This document shows, in pieces, positions 32,468 to 44,300 of a DNA stretch of 64,000 nt. The stretch is from Paracyclopina nana (taxonomy: Eukaryota; Arthropoda; Copepoda; Cyclopoida; Cyclopettidae): NCBI GenBank assembly GCA_019096065.1, contig JAGUCH010000007.1:6098501-6162500 (forward strand). Direction: 5' to 3'. Within the stretch, counting starts at the first letter, position 1. Each line of letters starts with the position of its first letter. Position numbers and translations under genes: made by a program. The notes under the pieces are model-generated. The model saw only the letters and a program-made list of their open reading frames with translations. It was not told the DNA's origin and did no database searches.

Positions 32468-34700
32468 TAAAATTCGAACACCAAATTTTGGCGTATGAAG
32501 CGGGTTCATAGAAGTTTCCGCTTTTCTTGATTCTTTCATAAATAGTCAGAGTAATAAAAGGTTACATTACAATCTTTCTAGCACCATTGAAGTAGATCAG
32601 ACCCGAAAAAAGCAAAAAATCCAAAATATGGGCTCAAATTACCATAAAAAAGATTGCCATTCCCACTCACACAAATGCAGACAGACAATTATTCAGCCAC
32701 TACAGATATCTATAAGGAGTTATTTCTTTCCCTTTTGGCAAATTTCTTGCTGTGATATAATATTTTCAGGAATTCACTACAGAAAAAGCTCAAAATAGCA
32801 ATTTAGGTTTAGTTTAGATTATTACGTAACCTAATGGCTTTAAGAGCGCCAAGCATCTAACGCCATCTGTGGCGGTTTCGACAACTAAATCGGCGCAGTG
32901 CAAGCAATCAAGTATTTTGAAGCTTATTTTGAGCTCTAGGTCGGAGTACAATCGATTTTCTGTAGCCTATATATTGGAAAACGAAATCTCTTCTTTTGCT
33001 GCTACTGAAGAAGGAAAAAAAGCCTTTTTGGCATTTTATCCGCGAATATCCAGGATGGCAACAAGCACTTCTTCCAATTTTGCTTGGCAGGAGCGACTGA
33101 AATTGCCTCTAATTTGCCAGATTCTGTCAACAACAAATGCACAAATTGCCTGCCTTAATTAATGATCCATGCTAAAATTGAAAGAGGACAGCAGCTCAAT
33201 AAAGTCGAGATTGGAATCAGAAAAAGAGGAAAAATGCAGTCAAATTTCATTTAGGCTTTTTCTAACTTCAAGGCCACCAAAAAATGGAAATAATCTGAGC
33301 AGCTAAAAATGCTGGCAGCTTTTAGTTGAAAATGATGTCAATTGCGCCACAAGTTGGGCAAAATACTGGAATCAGACTTGCACCCAAAATTGATGGAAAA
33401 CGTGAAAAACTGGTTAATTTCCTCGCCCGCCCTTTGATCTTGCCAAGTGCAATAATTTTTCTTTCTAAAGAACCTGGCTAATTTATGAGATTTCTTTAGC
33501 TGTGGTGTAAAATAAGACTTGGCAGGTTTGCAAAATAAGATTTTGAATTTTTTGGCCTTTTGTTGAAATGGCAATTTTAAAGCTGAAACTTTCATAGGAA
33601 TCAAGTACGTGCATCAAAATCGGATGACAAATGACATTTCTGATGAAAAGGACTATTTTTGAACATGATCGTTTCAAAGGCATTGTCAATGGTTATTTTG
33701 GAAATAAATGCTTGCCACTAATAAGCAGGTATCTGATGGTAAGAAGCAGGAAATCCTCAATTTTTCTTTCTTTTTGTGACAGGTAAACAAGTCATGAAAA
33801 TGTGACATTTAAAATTATGATTATGAGAGGTTGCGTGAATCGGTGAGTGGAATGTTGCGCTGTATTTCAAAATAGCTGGAGTCTCTTTGAATCTCAAGGA
33901 AGGAGGAGTGCATAAAGATATAATAAGGCAGAAACGGGAAAACTGTACAGAACATTAAAGCATATACAATATAGTAGCAATCATAATGTACAATAGAGAA
34001 GTTAAAGTAGAAGAAATAAATGCCCTTTGCTGTTTTCCTTTTGTTCATGGCACAGAAGAGTTATTTTTTTTGTATTATCAAAAGATATTCTCGAGAATCA
34101 ATAAAATGGCAACAATTTGTGGATGTGTGTAGAAAAATCAACTCTTTTCTCGTTAATCAATCAATTGTGTATATCTTTAAAGGGGAGACGCTAAAATACA
34201 GATTTTCACTCTGGAATGCTCGTATGTACAAATCTGGCCTTTTGTCACATTCGTTTCCACTCCATGTGTCCGTTTTTCCCGCCTGGAAGTAAGAACAGCA
34301 TTATCGGAACATTCCGACTAAAAACACTCAACCTCGTCCCGAAATCATCTCTTAAAAAGGTAAATTAGCTTATTTTTGTAATCTTGTTTTTGGCAAAATA
34401 ATTTTGAATAAGAATTACTTGCAGTTTTGCTATTACATTTAAAAAAAACTGAAATGAAGCTCTGAAGAAAAATGCTGATTTTCTAGACATTGCAGATTAA
34501 TACCACACTAGTCATTATAATGGTCAAGTTGCCCAAAAAAGGTCAATTGCCTTTTTTAAAGCGAGCTGTAAGTGAGAAGCCTCTATTTAGGATAATTATC
34601 CATTGCTTAATTGAAATGGTAAAAAATGCACTTTTGCACACTGGACCCAAGGTGAGCAAAACAAAGGCAATAGTAATTAGCCAAAAATGAGTGGAATTAC

Positions 34701-34791
34701 CAATGACAACAGGAGCACAGATGCAAGTCTCTTCTTCTTGAATTCTGGAGCCAAATGATGTCCGGACTGGAGGGCCAAGGCTCAAGACACC
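34701..34791 (-). CDS. Possible cassette exon of the Ser-rich gene
   Basis: Bounded on the - strand by a good acceptor (CTTATTGCAG) and donor (CATTG then GTAATT). It reads GVLSLGPPVRTSFGSRIQEE and nine further codons from phase 0 to phase 1. Phase 0 matches the donor of the exon at 38345. Spliced to the acceptor at 24675 the frame would run about 47 codons to a stop. No family recognised. Confidence 0.4.
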
Positions 34792-35185
34792 CTGCAATAA
34801 GCATAAATCAATTATAAAATATCCAGCCTTTGGGCAAATCATCATTTTTGAATGAAACTACCATTAATGTTCGCGTTCTCCATCTCGGTTTCAGTACACT
34901 GTACATATTAACAGCAGGTAATGGCCCATAAAATATTCTTTGAAAGGTAGCAAGCACAGCAAAGGATAAATAGCAAGAATTTCAAAGCCTTTTAGCCCAC
35001 TACATGCCAATACTGGAAACATTTCTAGATCTGGTCATACAAAATTCCTACATGCCTTCAAAACAGCATTTATGGCATTTTTTGCCAGCTTCCAAGTTAC
35101 TTGAAAAACAAAGATAAAAGTTTATTGCTGAGCTAAAAAGGTTTAATACGGAAGGACTCGATTTCTTGGGATATTTTCTATTTTG

Positions 35186-35265
35186 TCCGCTAGGCGGCGC
35201 TGTCAGTTTGTGCAGCGGGCTGCGCGGCAGCCGGCCGAATGGGCAGTTGCGGCGCTAAATAAACA
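35186..35265. mobile_element. GC-rich relative of the 106-bp MITE
   Basis: Shares the core (complement of GCCCATTCGGCCGG and GCAGCCCGCTG) with the MITE at 10398-10503, and ends in GCGGCGCTAAATAAAC and CCGCTAGGCGGCGCTG. A fragment of the same end, AGTTGCGGCGCTA, is at 32444-32456. Element limits are uncertain. Confidence 0.45.
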
Positions 35266-36263
35266 ATAAAAACTCAACTTTTTTGCTGGCTTAATAAGCT
35301 CAAGGCTTTTTTAGGCAGCATTCCCCATAGTAAAGTGCTCATAGTACATGATACTTAATGGCGGTCATTTTCATCTCGGAACAATAGTAGTAGTATTCGG
35401 CTGGATTGATTACTTTAGCATGCAGAGCTCACATAGGGGGTCACTTTGAGGTCACACTGGGCACCACATGATAAAGCCCTGCTTCACTAATCCTAGGAAT
35501 TTTAAATAGATTTTACCAGAGTGACCCACACTGTGCACACCTTTGAAAAAAGAACAATCAAGAGGCCAAGATTGATGCGACTTTTTACCCTGCTTTCAGC
35601 CCGTGAATAAACAAAAGATGTGTGATTGATTTATGCCCTTTTTTCGCCATTCAGCCCTCAATAAAAGTGGTTTTATATGAAGCCTCAAAATAATGAAGTC
35701 TTCGAGCCAAATCGGTCTATTAGGATCTTGAGCAGCTCATTAGAATTTCACCCGCATAAATCAGGAACTTCGGGGTGCATGGAATGACTTTTTTCACTTT
35801 CCGAGATATAGCATACATACGGCCAATAATAAGATGGTAAAAATGCACACTGAGCTTTTTTATGAGCAATTTTAAGCTTAGGCTCTTCGTATGCGCGTGC
35901 ACCAAAATAATAACGCATCTAATGAGAGCACACTGGCCGAAACGCTCCGACCAGTGTGCTTAAGAATTTCTTTTTTTTCCACACACATTTGGCCACGTGA
36001 AGTTTTTCAATGATTTCATTATGAATCTTCACGTGATGTCAATTTATTCCAAGAGTGAATTGAACTGAGTCATCAAAATCAGCCTTTTTTTTGCTGTCCT
36101 TAATTTCTGAAGGCCCCGGTCACCTAACATAAATATTGGATATTTATAACGACGTTATCGGGTCATGTCACGGTCACAATTGCAATTGCTACATTTAAAA
36201 AGGGCAATTGCAAATGACATTTACTATCTTGGGACAATCAATAATAATGGAGCCCCTGCTTTA

Positions 36264-36678
36264 AGGCCTTGTTCATGTATTAAGAATGCCTTAAGGTATG
36301 GAAAAAATTGCCATAAGGAAAAGTGAATCTGTTGCTGGCTGTTACTCTACGAGTTCAGCTTGGGGCCGAGCAGCGTTTTTAATGGCAATTTTTGCTATTT
36401 TGTCTCATGGTTTTCAGCATATTTCAAAACAAACTATATTTCATCACGTTTCTTTGATAAGAGATGAAATTTAACTAGTGATTTTGCTCAAAATGGCTAA
36501 AATGCGGAGTGCTTAGTTGCCCAAATTATATTTGTTTACTTTCTAGTTGGCTTAAAGTCGATCTAATTTTTTTAGTATCAGCTGGCGCTTGTCATAAGAC
36601 AATTTTTCTCCTTTCCTTGAGGTGTTTTTCGTGCATTTTCCTAAGGAGTTTGGGGCGTACATGAACAGGACATAAGGC
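36264..36678. mobile_element. MITE with CCTGTTCATGTA ends, copy 1
   Basis: Ends read CCTTGTTCATGTA and TACATGAACAGGACATAAGG. The whole 415 bases recur in opposite orientation at 46677-47095, recognisable throughout (for example GAGTTCAGCTTGGGGCCGAG and AGGAGTTTGGGGCGTACATG). No open frame. Confidence 0.75.
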
Positions 36679-36690
36679 CTTTCCAGCTTA

Positions 36691-37026
36691 ATGCCCTGCT
36701 CATGTGTGAAAAATGAACAGGATCAGCTGGTGACCGAGCAGCCTTTTCATGGGCAAGCTCGGCTCATTCAATATTTTTTATCATTGCAAACCCAACTTTT
36801 TTTTAGATAAGCCGAAAGTACAAAGTTTGAACTGAAAATACGCCAATTTGGTTGAACTGACAAGAAAAAATTTGATTGTTTCATTTCAAGTTGACTTGAA
36901 GTCGATCTGATTTTCCGCATCAGCTGAAGTGTTATTTTTAGAAGAACAAAAAAATGTATTTAATTTTCTTTGCGTGTTTTTTGCTCAATTCACACATGGC
37001 AAGTAGATGAACGGGGCCATAGGCCT
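36691..37026. mobile_element. Diverged member of the CCTGTTCA MITE family
   Basis: Starts ATGCCCTGCTCATGTG and ends AGATGAACGGGGCCATAGGC. Internal blocks such as TTGACTTGAAGTCGATCTGA match the element immediately to its left in the same orientation. Confidence 0.6.
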
Positions 37027-37344
37027 ACAACTACTGTGGTTGAAAAATAACAAGGCTCGAGAAAGCAAGGCCTTTCCGGTAAGTCGCGTTTCTTATTTAT
37101 GACTCCGAGGCCTTTATTTCCATGTCATAGCAGAACTACGCAATTACCACACCGTACGCGAACTTTTTATAGGGCCAACTCCAAAATGTCAAATAATGCG
37201 TTCAAGGCCTCCAAAAAGGCCAATCCTCCCTTTTCATGAGTAAAAAGGCCAACTTTTGAAAAGCGCAGATTTCATTCATTGAAAATCTTTGATAAAAATT
37301 AGAATTCAGTTGTCTAGAATCCAAATAAACAGCTGAATCAACTT

Positions 37345-37535
37345 CTTAGCTTTGGAAAATCAAAACAAACAGCTGTCATGAGCCGACTAAAACAAAAATA
37401 AACAACTACTTTAATGAATAAAATAAGCTGACTTCAGCCGTAAATAACAAAACAAACAGCTGACTTCAGCTGAAAATATCAAAACAAACAGCTGACTTCA
37501 GCTGAAAATATCAAAACAAACAGCTGACATCAGCT
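37345..37535. repeat. 32-bp minisatellite with paired E-boxes
   Basis: About three good units of AACAAACAGCTGACTTCAGC plus TGAAAATATCAA, and two or three decayed ones, giving eight CAGCTG sites in 190 bases. The best units are nearly identical, so the array is fairly young. Confidence 0.75.
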
Positions 37536-38344
37536 GATTTTACTTTCAGAAGCTGTTGCAAATAATCGAAGCCATCAAGTTGCTCCCTGGGGATCTTGGA
37601 AATATTTATGGCCCAACTAGGCCTTAATAATAGTGACACAACCACAAAGTGATCATTATGTACTTGGCATGAAAAGCTGATTGACCTAAATATTCCACAC
37701 GACAGAAATGGAAAATATTTATTGATGGTTTGTCAATCACCACAGTTTTTCTGCACAGGAAAAAGAGAAATTTTACAATGTTGAGAGCTCTACTTGTTTG
37801 TTTGGCAAATGGGCGTTTTTGGCTCATTGACACCCAATAATTTGACAGGATGTGGAAATTGTGGGAGTAGAAAAAAAAACCATTTGACTTTTTTGTGCTG
37901 TTGTCAAGCCCAAATAATTATGCTAAGTGAATTCCTCGAATTTTTCAGGAAATGAGCCACTGCTTTTCTGAGGCCTGATTAGCTTGACTAAAAAACAATT
38001 GATGACTCAATATTTACATTTCTTGGAAAAGTTGGGAAAACCTGAAAATGCAACCTTCAGTGTTACGGCCAAATCATGATGATAGAACCAGCAACGAAGT
38101 AATTGCGAAAATTAAAGCAACGCGTGAATCCTTTAAATCATCCGCGAAGCTCAAGATTCCACCTCGTGATTCACGATTTGATCATTTTCCAGCTCATATT
38201 TCGCAAATATTGCATTTTATTCGCTGAAAGTGGCTGCTGCGTTTACCGAAGCTTTCAGCCAAAAATGCGCAAAAAGTCATCAGAAAATGGCTTTTTTTGG
38301 ATATTTTGTAGCAGATGAATAGGGCCTGATTTGATAATAATTAC

Positions 38345-41300
38345 CTGCACCATTTCCCCTCGTTTGAGCTCCTTCTGAATTTCCCATATGGACATGGACG
38401 CATTGAGGACTTTGGCCTTTGGCCTTGCTGAAGCTGGCCTTCGACTCGATCCAGCACTCGAGGAGGCCACTGAGGGTGGCCTTGTGGACCTTGGAGTACT
38501 TTCAAAGGCCGCGATGCTGGCTGAGCTTCTGGACCTGGGAACTGGGCTGTTTTTGCCATAGTACTGATTATTGTTGTGATTTGTGTAGAATCCTTCACGA
38601 GCTGAAGAGCTGCGTGGAAGACTGCTGCTGTAGCCATTATTTGAGCTCCCCATTCTGAAAGGAAAAATGGTACTTTTTTAACGCCTTATTCTACGGCTGT
38701 CAAGCACGCGCAGTGCGACTTTATCTCGCATCAGTCTGCACATTATTCATACCCATCTTCATTGCACAAGAAAAATTATTAGGTTCTCTCTCTCTACGAG
38801 TACAGAGCCTGAAATTTAAACTTTAAAAAACATTACAAGTTGGAGAGAAGCTTTGTAAGTGAAATATTGATGATTTGTCACTTGGCCCTGTTCACCTGCA
38901 CTATTATCAGCAAAATAACGTGCGATATTATGATGAAATTAGCAAATATCGGGTATTTGTAAAATCATTTTTCAGATTTTGACTTCGGAATCGGTCTATT
39001 GGTACCAAAAGCCATCCAACACCAGTTTAAAAATTCTCAGTTTCTCAGTATTTCTCTCCAATATTTTGCCAAAATAACGGCCATAATAAGCAGGTGAACA
39101 GCGGCGGCTGTACTATAGCCACCTTGAAAATTTACTAACTTACAAACTTAACACAATTTGATGCTTAATCGAAAATTCACACCTTAGCGTGAGTTTGTCA
39201 ATTATAATTTAGTATTACACAAACTCTGGATAATCAATAAAATGCAAACTTGATCCAACTTGACAGCTCACACCTTTGTCACAAATGGGGCAGATAAAAT
39301 TCTCAATTTGACAGCTGATGTATTTTTTTGTGACTTCTTAAAGGTTATTGAAAAGGTCCTTCAAAGTAATCTATGGCAATTTTTGATATGAAAGCATTGA
39401 AAAATAATAATTCGTAATAACAGCATTTTAATGAAACTTCATTAGCCTATTCAACGATCAGATTGGCTTTCATTTTTGGCTATATTTGGATGATACTTTA
39501 ATTAGTACTTTTTTTTGTTAACTAATAAGCTGGTATGCCCAAAACTTCTTAAGAAAATAAGCAGCAGCACATCAACTTTCCTTAAAGACATTTTTTCTAT
39601 ACCTTAATCTGTTATTTTTACATGAACAATACATAAGTGCAATAATTAAAACCAGAAAATACAAATTTTCCAATTCTGCCGTTTTTATCATCTCAGTTTG
39701 ATAAGAAACTATTTTTGAAACCCATTGACATGTGTGAATTCACACTTAGGGGTCAACTGATGTCAAGTTTGCATTCTATCAATTGATTGACACCACCAAA
39801 CTGAGTTTGTACTTTATTAATTTTAAAATACAAACTTTCACAAAGGTTTGAATTCGCACCTCAGGGCCACTTGGGGTCAAGTTTGTATATTTGTAGATTT
39901 TCAAGGTAGGTAGATTAGCGCCACCCGGTGAACAGGCCCAATTTGTTTGGGTTCGCAGTGGCAAAATATTTTCTGCTAATTGGTAGATTGGCGTGTGGTC
40001 GAAAATATTACTTATTCATATTTAAGCAAAAATATGAATTATTACTAAAAAAAGACAAAAATTGTTTGAAAATTTGCTTTGGTGGATACAGCATAATTTT
40101 ATAGATCACAATTCAAAGAAATCTTGCAATGAACATTAATTATTTGACATGGCTTATTATTAGTGAAATGTGCATTTGGTTGAATATATTTCTACATTTT
40201 AAACCAAAAATATAAAATTCCTGATAAGACAACATATGTTTCAAAATTCCCTTTGGTGGATTCAGCATGATTTTATGTATCAAATAAAATTGAACTTTAA
40301 CCATTTGAAATGGATTACTAGAAAAAAATATAGATTTTACTTATAATCAAGCTTGAAGTCGTAAAAATAGATAAACAGCAAAGATCTGTAGCATTTTCAA
40401 TGAAAAAACTCTGGGATTGTAAGTTGTATGTAATAGATAATAGAAGCGATGAAACCTCATAAAATGCCACGGTCATTGAGCAATCAAAACGTCTTTGATA
40501 TCATTTATTTCTCAGCTGCTAGATAAAAAAGGGGGAAATAAATCTTCGCATCTCTCTCTCATGACAAGACAAAAGTAGAGATTCTCTGAATAACAAAAGA
40601 TATGCCAAAGGTGCGTTGAAATATGCTCATGAAAATTAATGGATCTCTCTATGCATAGCGCACCCTTACAAAAGCCAGCAGAGTGCAAATAATTTGCGGT
40701 GTGTGTTTTTTTTTTCACTCGGGAACTCGTTTTTCGCCTATAGATAATTTAAGTTTGAGCCATGCTTAAGTGACTCCTTTGGAATGGGTGGCGCTATTCT
40801 ACCTACCTTGAAAACCTACAAATATACAAACTCGACCCCAATTGACCCTGAGGTGCGAATTCAAACCTTTGTGAAAGTTTGTATTTTAAAATTAATAAAG
40901 TACAAACTCAGTTTAGTGGTGCCCATCAATTTATAGAATGCAAACTTGAGAGCAGTTGACCCCTAAGTATGAATTCACACTTGTAAATGTGTTTAAAAAA
41001 TAGTTCTAGCTGCATCAAATTGAGTAAATAAACAGGCAGAGTTGGAGAATTTGTTTTTTCTTCTGATTCTACTGATTTTCATTGTTGGTTTATGTGCTGC
41101 TACTTATTTTCTAAAGGATTTTGGGGCATCCAAGCTTATTAGTCAACAAAGAAGTACTCATCTAAGTATCATCCAATTTCAGCCTAAAATGAAAGCTAAC
41201 CTGATCATTGAATTGGCTAAAAATGCTCTTTTTGCGAATTATTAATATTACAATGCTTTCACATAAAAAATTGTTATAGATTACTTTAAATGACCTTTTG

Positions 41301-44300
41301 AATGAACCTTTAAGAAGTTGCTAAAAATACACCCATCTGCAGCCAAATTGAGAATTTGATCTGTCTAGTTTGTGACAAAGGTGTGAGCTCACAAATTGGA
41401 TCAAGTTTGCATTTTATTGATTATCCAGAGTTTGTATAATACTAAATTATAATTGGCAAACTCACGCTAAGGTGTGAATTTTTGATTAAGCATCAGATTG
41501 TGATAAGTTTGTATGTTAGTAGATTTTCAAGGTGGCTATAGTATAGCCGCCGCTTTGGAATGCATCCAGACGAGAAAAAAAGAGAATTTGATGAATCTTA
41601 TCTTAAGGCCGAATCTTTATTTTCGGCTCTAAAATCGCAAGCGTAACCAGATTACTTCTGATAATTGCCAAGGCAAAAGGAGGGACAATTAAAAAAAAAT
41701 CACTTTTTCAAAGCACTTTTTGTACTCCATACAAGAATAGGCTCCTAATTTGAGCTTGGCAGAAGATGACAAATTTCCATTAGAGTGAAAGAAGGTAACG
41801 AGCCATCAGACCGATCCATCACTACGCGCGCTACCGCGAGATTACCATGTTGAGACGAATCGAGGAAACATTTTTAAGGCCCTTTTTTTCTGCTGAGTCA
41901 TCCTTTGAAGGAAACCGAGCTACCTTATTTTTTGTGTGTGTGTTGCGTTGGGGGTCAAATTATGATTATTTTAAAACACGTCAAGGGTTTTCGCATGATA
42001 CAAAATAAATAGCAGTCATTATTACATGCAGCACGTCAAATTTGCTAACTTGATTATAGTATCTATGCTACTTGAGCTCAAGTAGTGCATTATTTTTCTC
42101 ATTTTACATTTGACCCACCCAAGGACAATTTTTAATTCTATGCCTTGTTAGGTAATTGCTGCAATTATCTCCTTGTCCAGGGAATATCATGGGCTGCAAG
42201 TAGATTTCCCATTTGGGAAAAAGGGAGCTCAGTAAAACAGAAAAAAGTTTTACAATATGTTCCAGTAGTAAGTAAAATAATTTTTCTCAGCATCCATTAT
42301 GATGATTTTGGTTGAGGAATTTGGCGGAATTTCATGGCCAAAAATTGGCAATAATATTGATGATGACGGCCATGCAGTGAATGGGTCATTTTGGGGCCAC
42401 TTACACAGTGGGGCCAATATAATGGGGACCAAAAGTGATCATCATCATCTGGTGATCCACAGTGGTGGACACCGAAATTGTGGCCATCATCATAATTACC
42501 TTCATAATTACTCTGAATTCCTAGATGATTTTGGCATTGAACAGTAATTGCTCAGGAGCTTGATAAGTGTAGCATCAAAATTAGCTCGATCTCCAAGAAA
42601 AGGCCCATTTTTTCCACAGAGCTCTATTTGGTTCGAGGAATTTTAAGCCCTTCTTATGTGATGTCCTTCACGGCCGATTTTCCTTATGCAGACTACTTGT
42701 CAAGAAATGCAATGTTATGTACTATGTGCACTAATTGCTATGTTCTCAGAGCCATAAAAATCTCTGCCCATTATCTTGCCAGATGAGGGATCGGAAGATG
42801 CCCAAGCCAAATTGGGGCCAAGACTTTTCAGCCGTGACAAAAGTGACGAGACAAATGACAACCTGAAGGGCAAAAAGGGGGCCTTAGAAAAACCCATCCG
42901 GATGACATTTGCGCGATTAAAATCCGATCCATCACTTGGCCTTAAAAGTTGTACTCTGTCAAACTGAGCCGACAATGCAATAAAGTATAATAGGCACAAT
43001 CCAACTTAAATTATCTCAGCATTTAATTTTCCCACAAAATTAATATTGGCAGCCATAAAAGAACACATTGCATTTGATGGGCTGGAGCTCCCTAATTGAT
43101 CCGTCATTTAAAACATTTTTACACGTCAAAAGTGTGGGAAAGCAAAAATGGCCTCAATTTTTTTTTCGAGTTCATCTGTCAGATCGAATCATAGCCTCAT
43201 TTTTCATTGCTGTTAATTTAACCAGGAGCGCGAAGCGGCGCAATTTTTTTCAGGCATGAATGTGGTCACTAATGTGAGTTCAATTGATGTTGATGTTGTG
43301 GTAGGATCGAATTTCAAGTGAACAGGCAATAAAAAAAATTGAGGAGCCCAGGGATACAAATGTACTATAGTATACATATACTATCTAGAATTACCTCACA
43401 CTTACGTGATGATGAAAACTTTTATAGCTTTTAGCCGTAGATCGCGAGGTGAAATATTTTTTTCTCGCTTTTTTCATTTCAAGCTTGACTTTGAAGCTAT
43501 TACGCGTTTTCTTGACAGGTGCCCAATTGGATCCTAATTGGGAATTATTTCAGCAGCAGCAGCAATAATAGTTATTTATTTCGAGCTGGGGCACGTAAAG
43601 CAGGGTCATTAAATAGCTGAGCGAGGATTTTAAAATGGGAAAACTCGAGTACAGCTTTACTAGCCCAAGCCTGCGAGGGCTGTAATTGTACAAGTGTTTT
43701 TCCATTTTAAAATCCGAGGTAAGCTATTTAATGACCCTACTTTACGTGCCCCAGCTCAAAATATACAATTTTATATACTGTAATACGATTTTCGAGTGTT
43801 TTAATGAAGTTACCGGGCTGCCCCGTGCCCTAGAAAATACTGCTCGGTTTTTATGCTATGTATCACTGGCTCTCATCAGCTGGCATCCAGTGGTTTGAGA
43901 CCATCAAGTAGACTTTAAAAATACACATTTGAGTTGCACCTATGGCATAGTGGTTAGAGCTCTTGGCTCTTCATTCTGCAGTCTAGGGTTCAAACCCCAG
44001 TCATTCCTTGGTTTTTTTTGGTTTCTTTATCTGGCTTAAATTATGTTTAAGTCCTATACATAGCATGTAATTTTCATGGTGAAATCTTGGATGATTCTCT
44101 CTTTTTTCTAACTTCTTTGGAATGTTGATTAGTTCCATGGAATTTGAGGGGCATTAAACTACTTAAAATCCCTCAAATTTGATTCTAGGGGCCGTTAAGT
44201 ATTTAATATCCCCCAAATTGCTTAGAAAGAACTGTGATATAAAAGAGCTGAGTCGGATCGGTAAACTGAATTATAACACGAGGAAATCGTATTACAGTAT

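Larger units (their letters stand above)
24676..34700. other. Long intronic or intergenic stretch
   Basis: No gene recognised. It holds GC-rich islands (25975-27515), a CCAAT cluster near 29565-29609, the E-box minisatellite at 31930-32060, and CTCF-like motifs at 32.45 and 32.86 kb. Poly-T/poly-A tracts and TTTTGCC-rich AT sequence dominate. One stretch at 27890-28031 on the - strand looks coding but has no clear partner. Confidence 0.4.
34792..38344. other. Intron with dispersed repeats
   Basis: No coding exon seen. It contains a GC-rich element related to the 106-bp MITE (35186-35265), two MITEs with CCTGTTCA ends (36264-36678 and 36691-37026) and an E-box minisatellite (37345-37535). Confidence 0.45.

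Noticed and set aside
32869-33162. 97-residue open frame on + strand
   Set aside because: Begins with a non-ATG codon at a CTCF-like motif and has no domain signature; likely chance.
39101-41553. LTR or capsid-bearing element
   Set aside because: The repeats are inverted, not direct, and no reverse transcriptase, integrase or capsid-like frame was found.
42299-42547. His-rich 82-residue open frame on + strand
   Set aside because: ATG start and many His look striking, but there are no splice signals, no known motif, and a second frame on the other strand is also open. Best seen as chance in a CAT-rich stretch.
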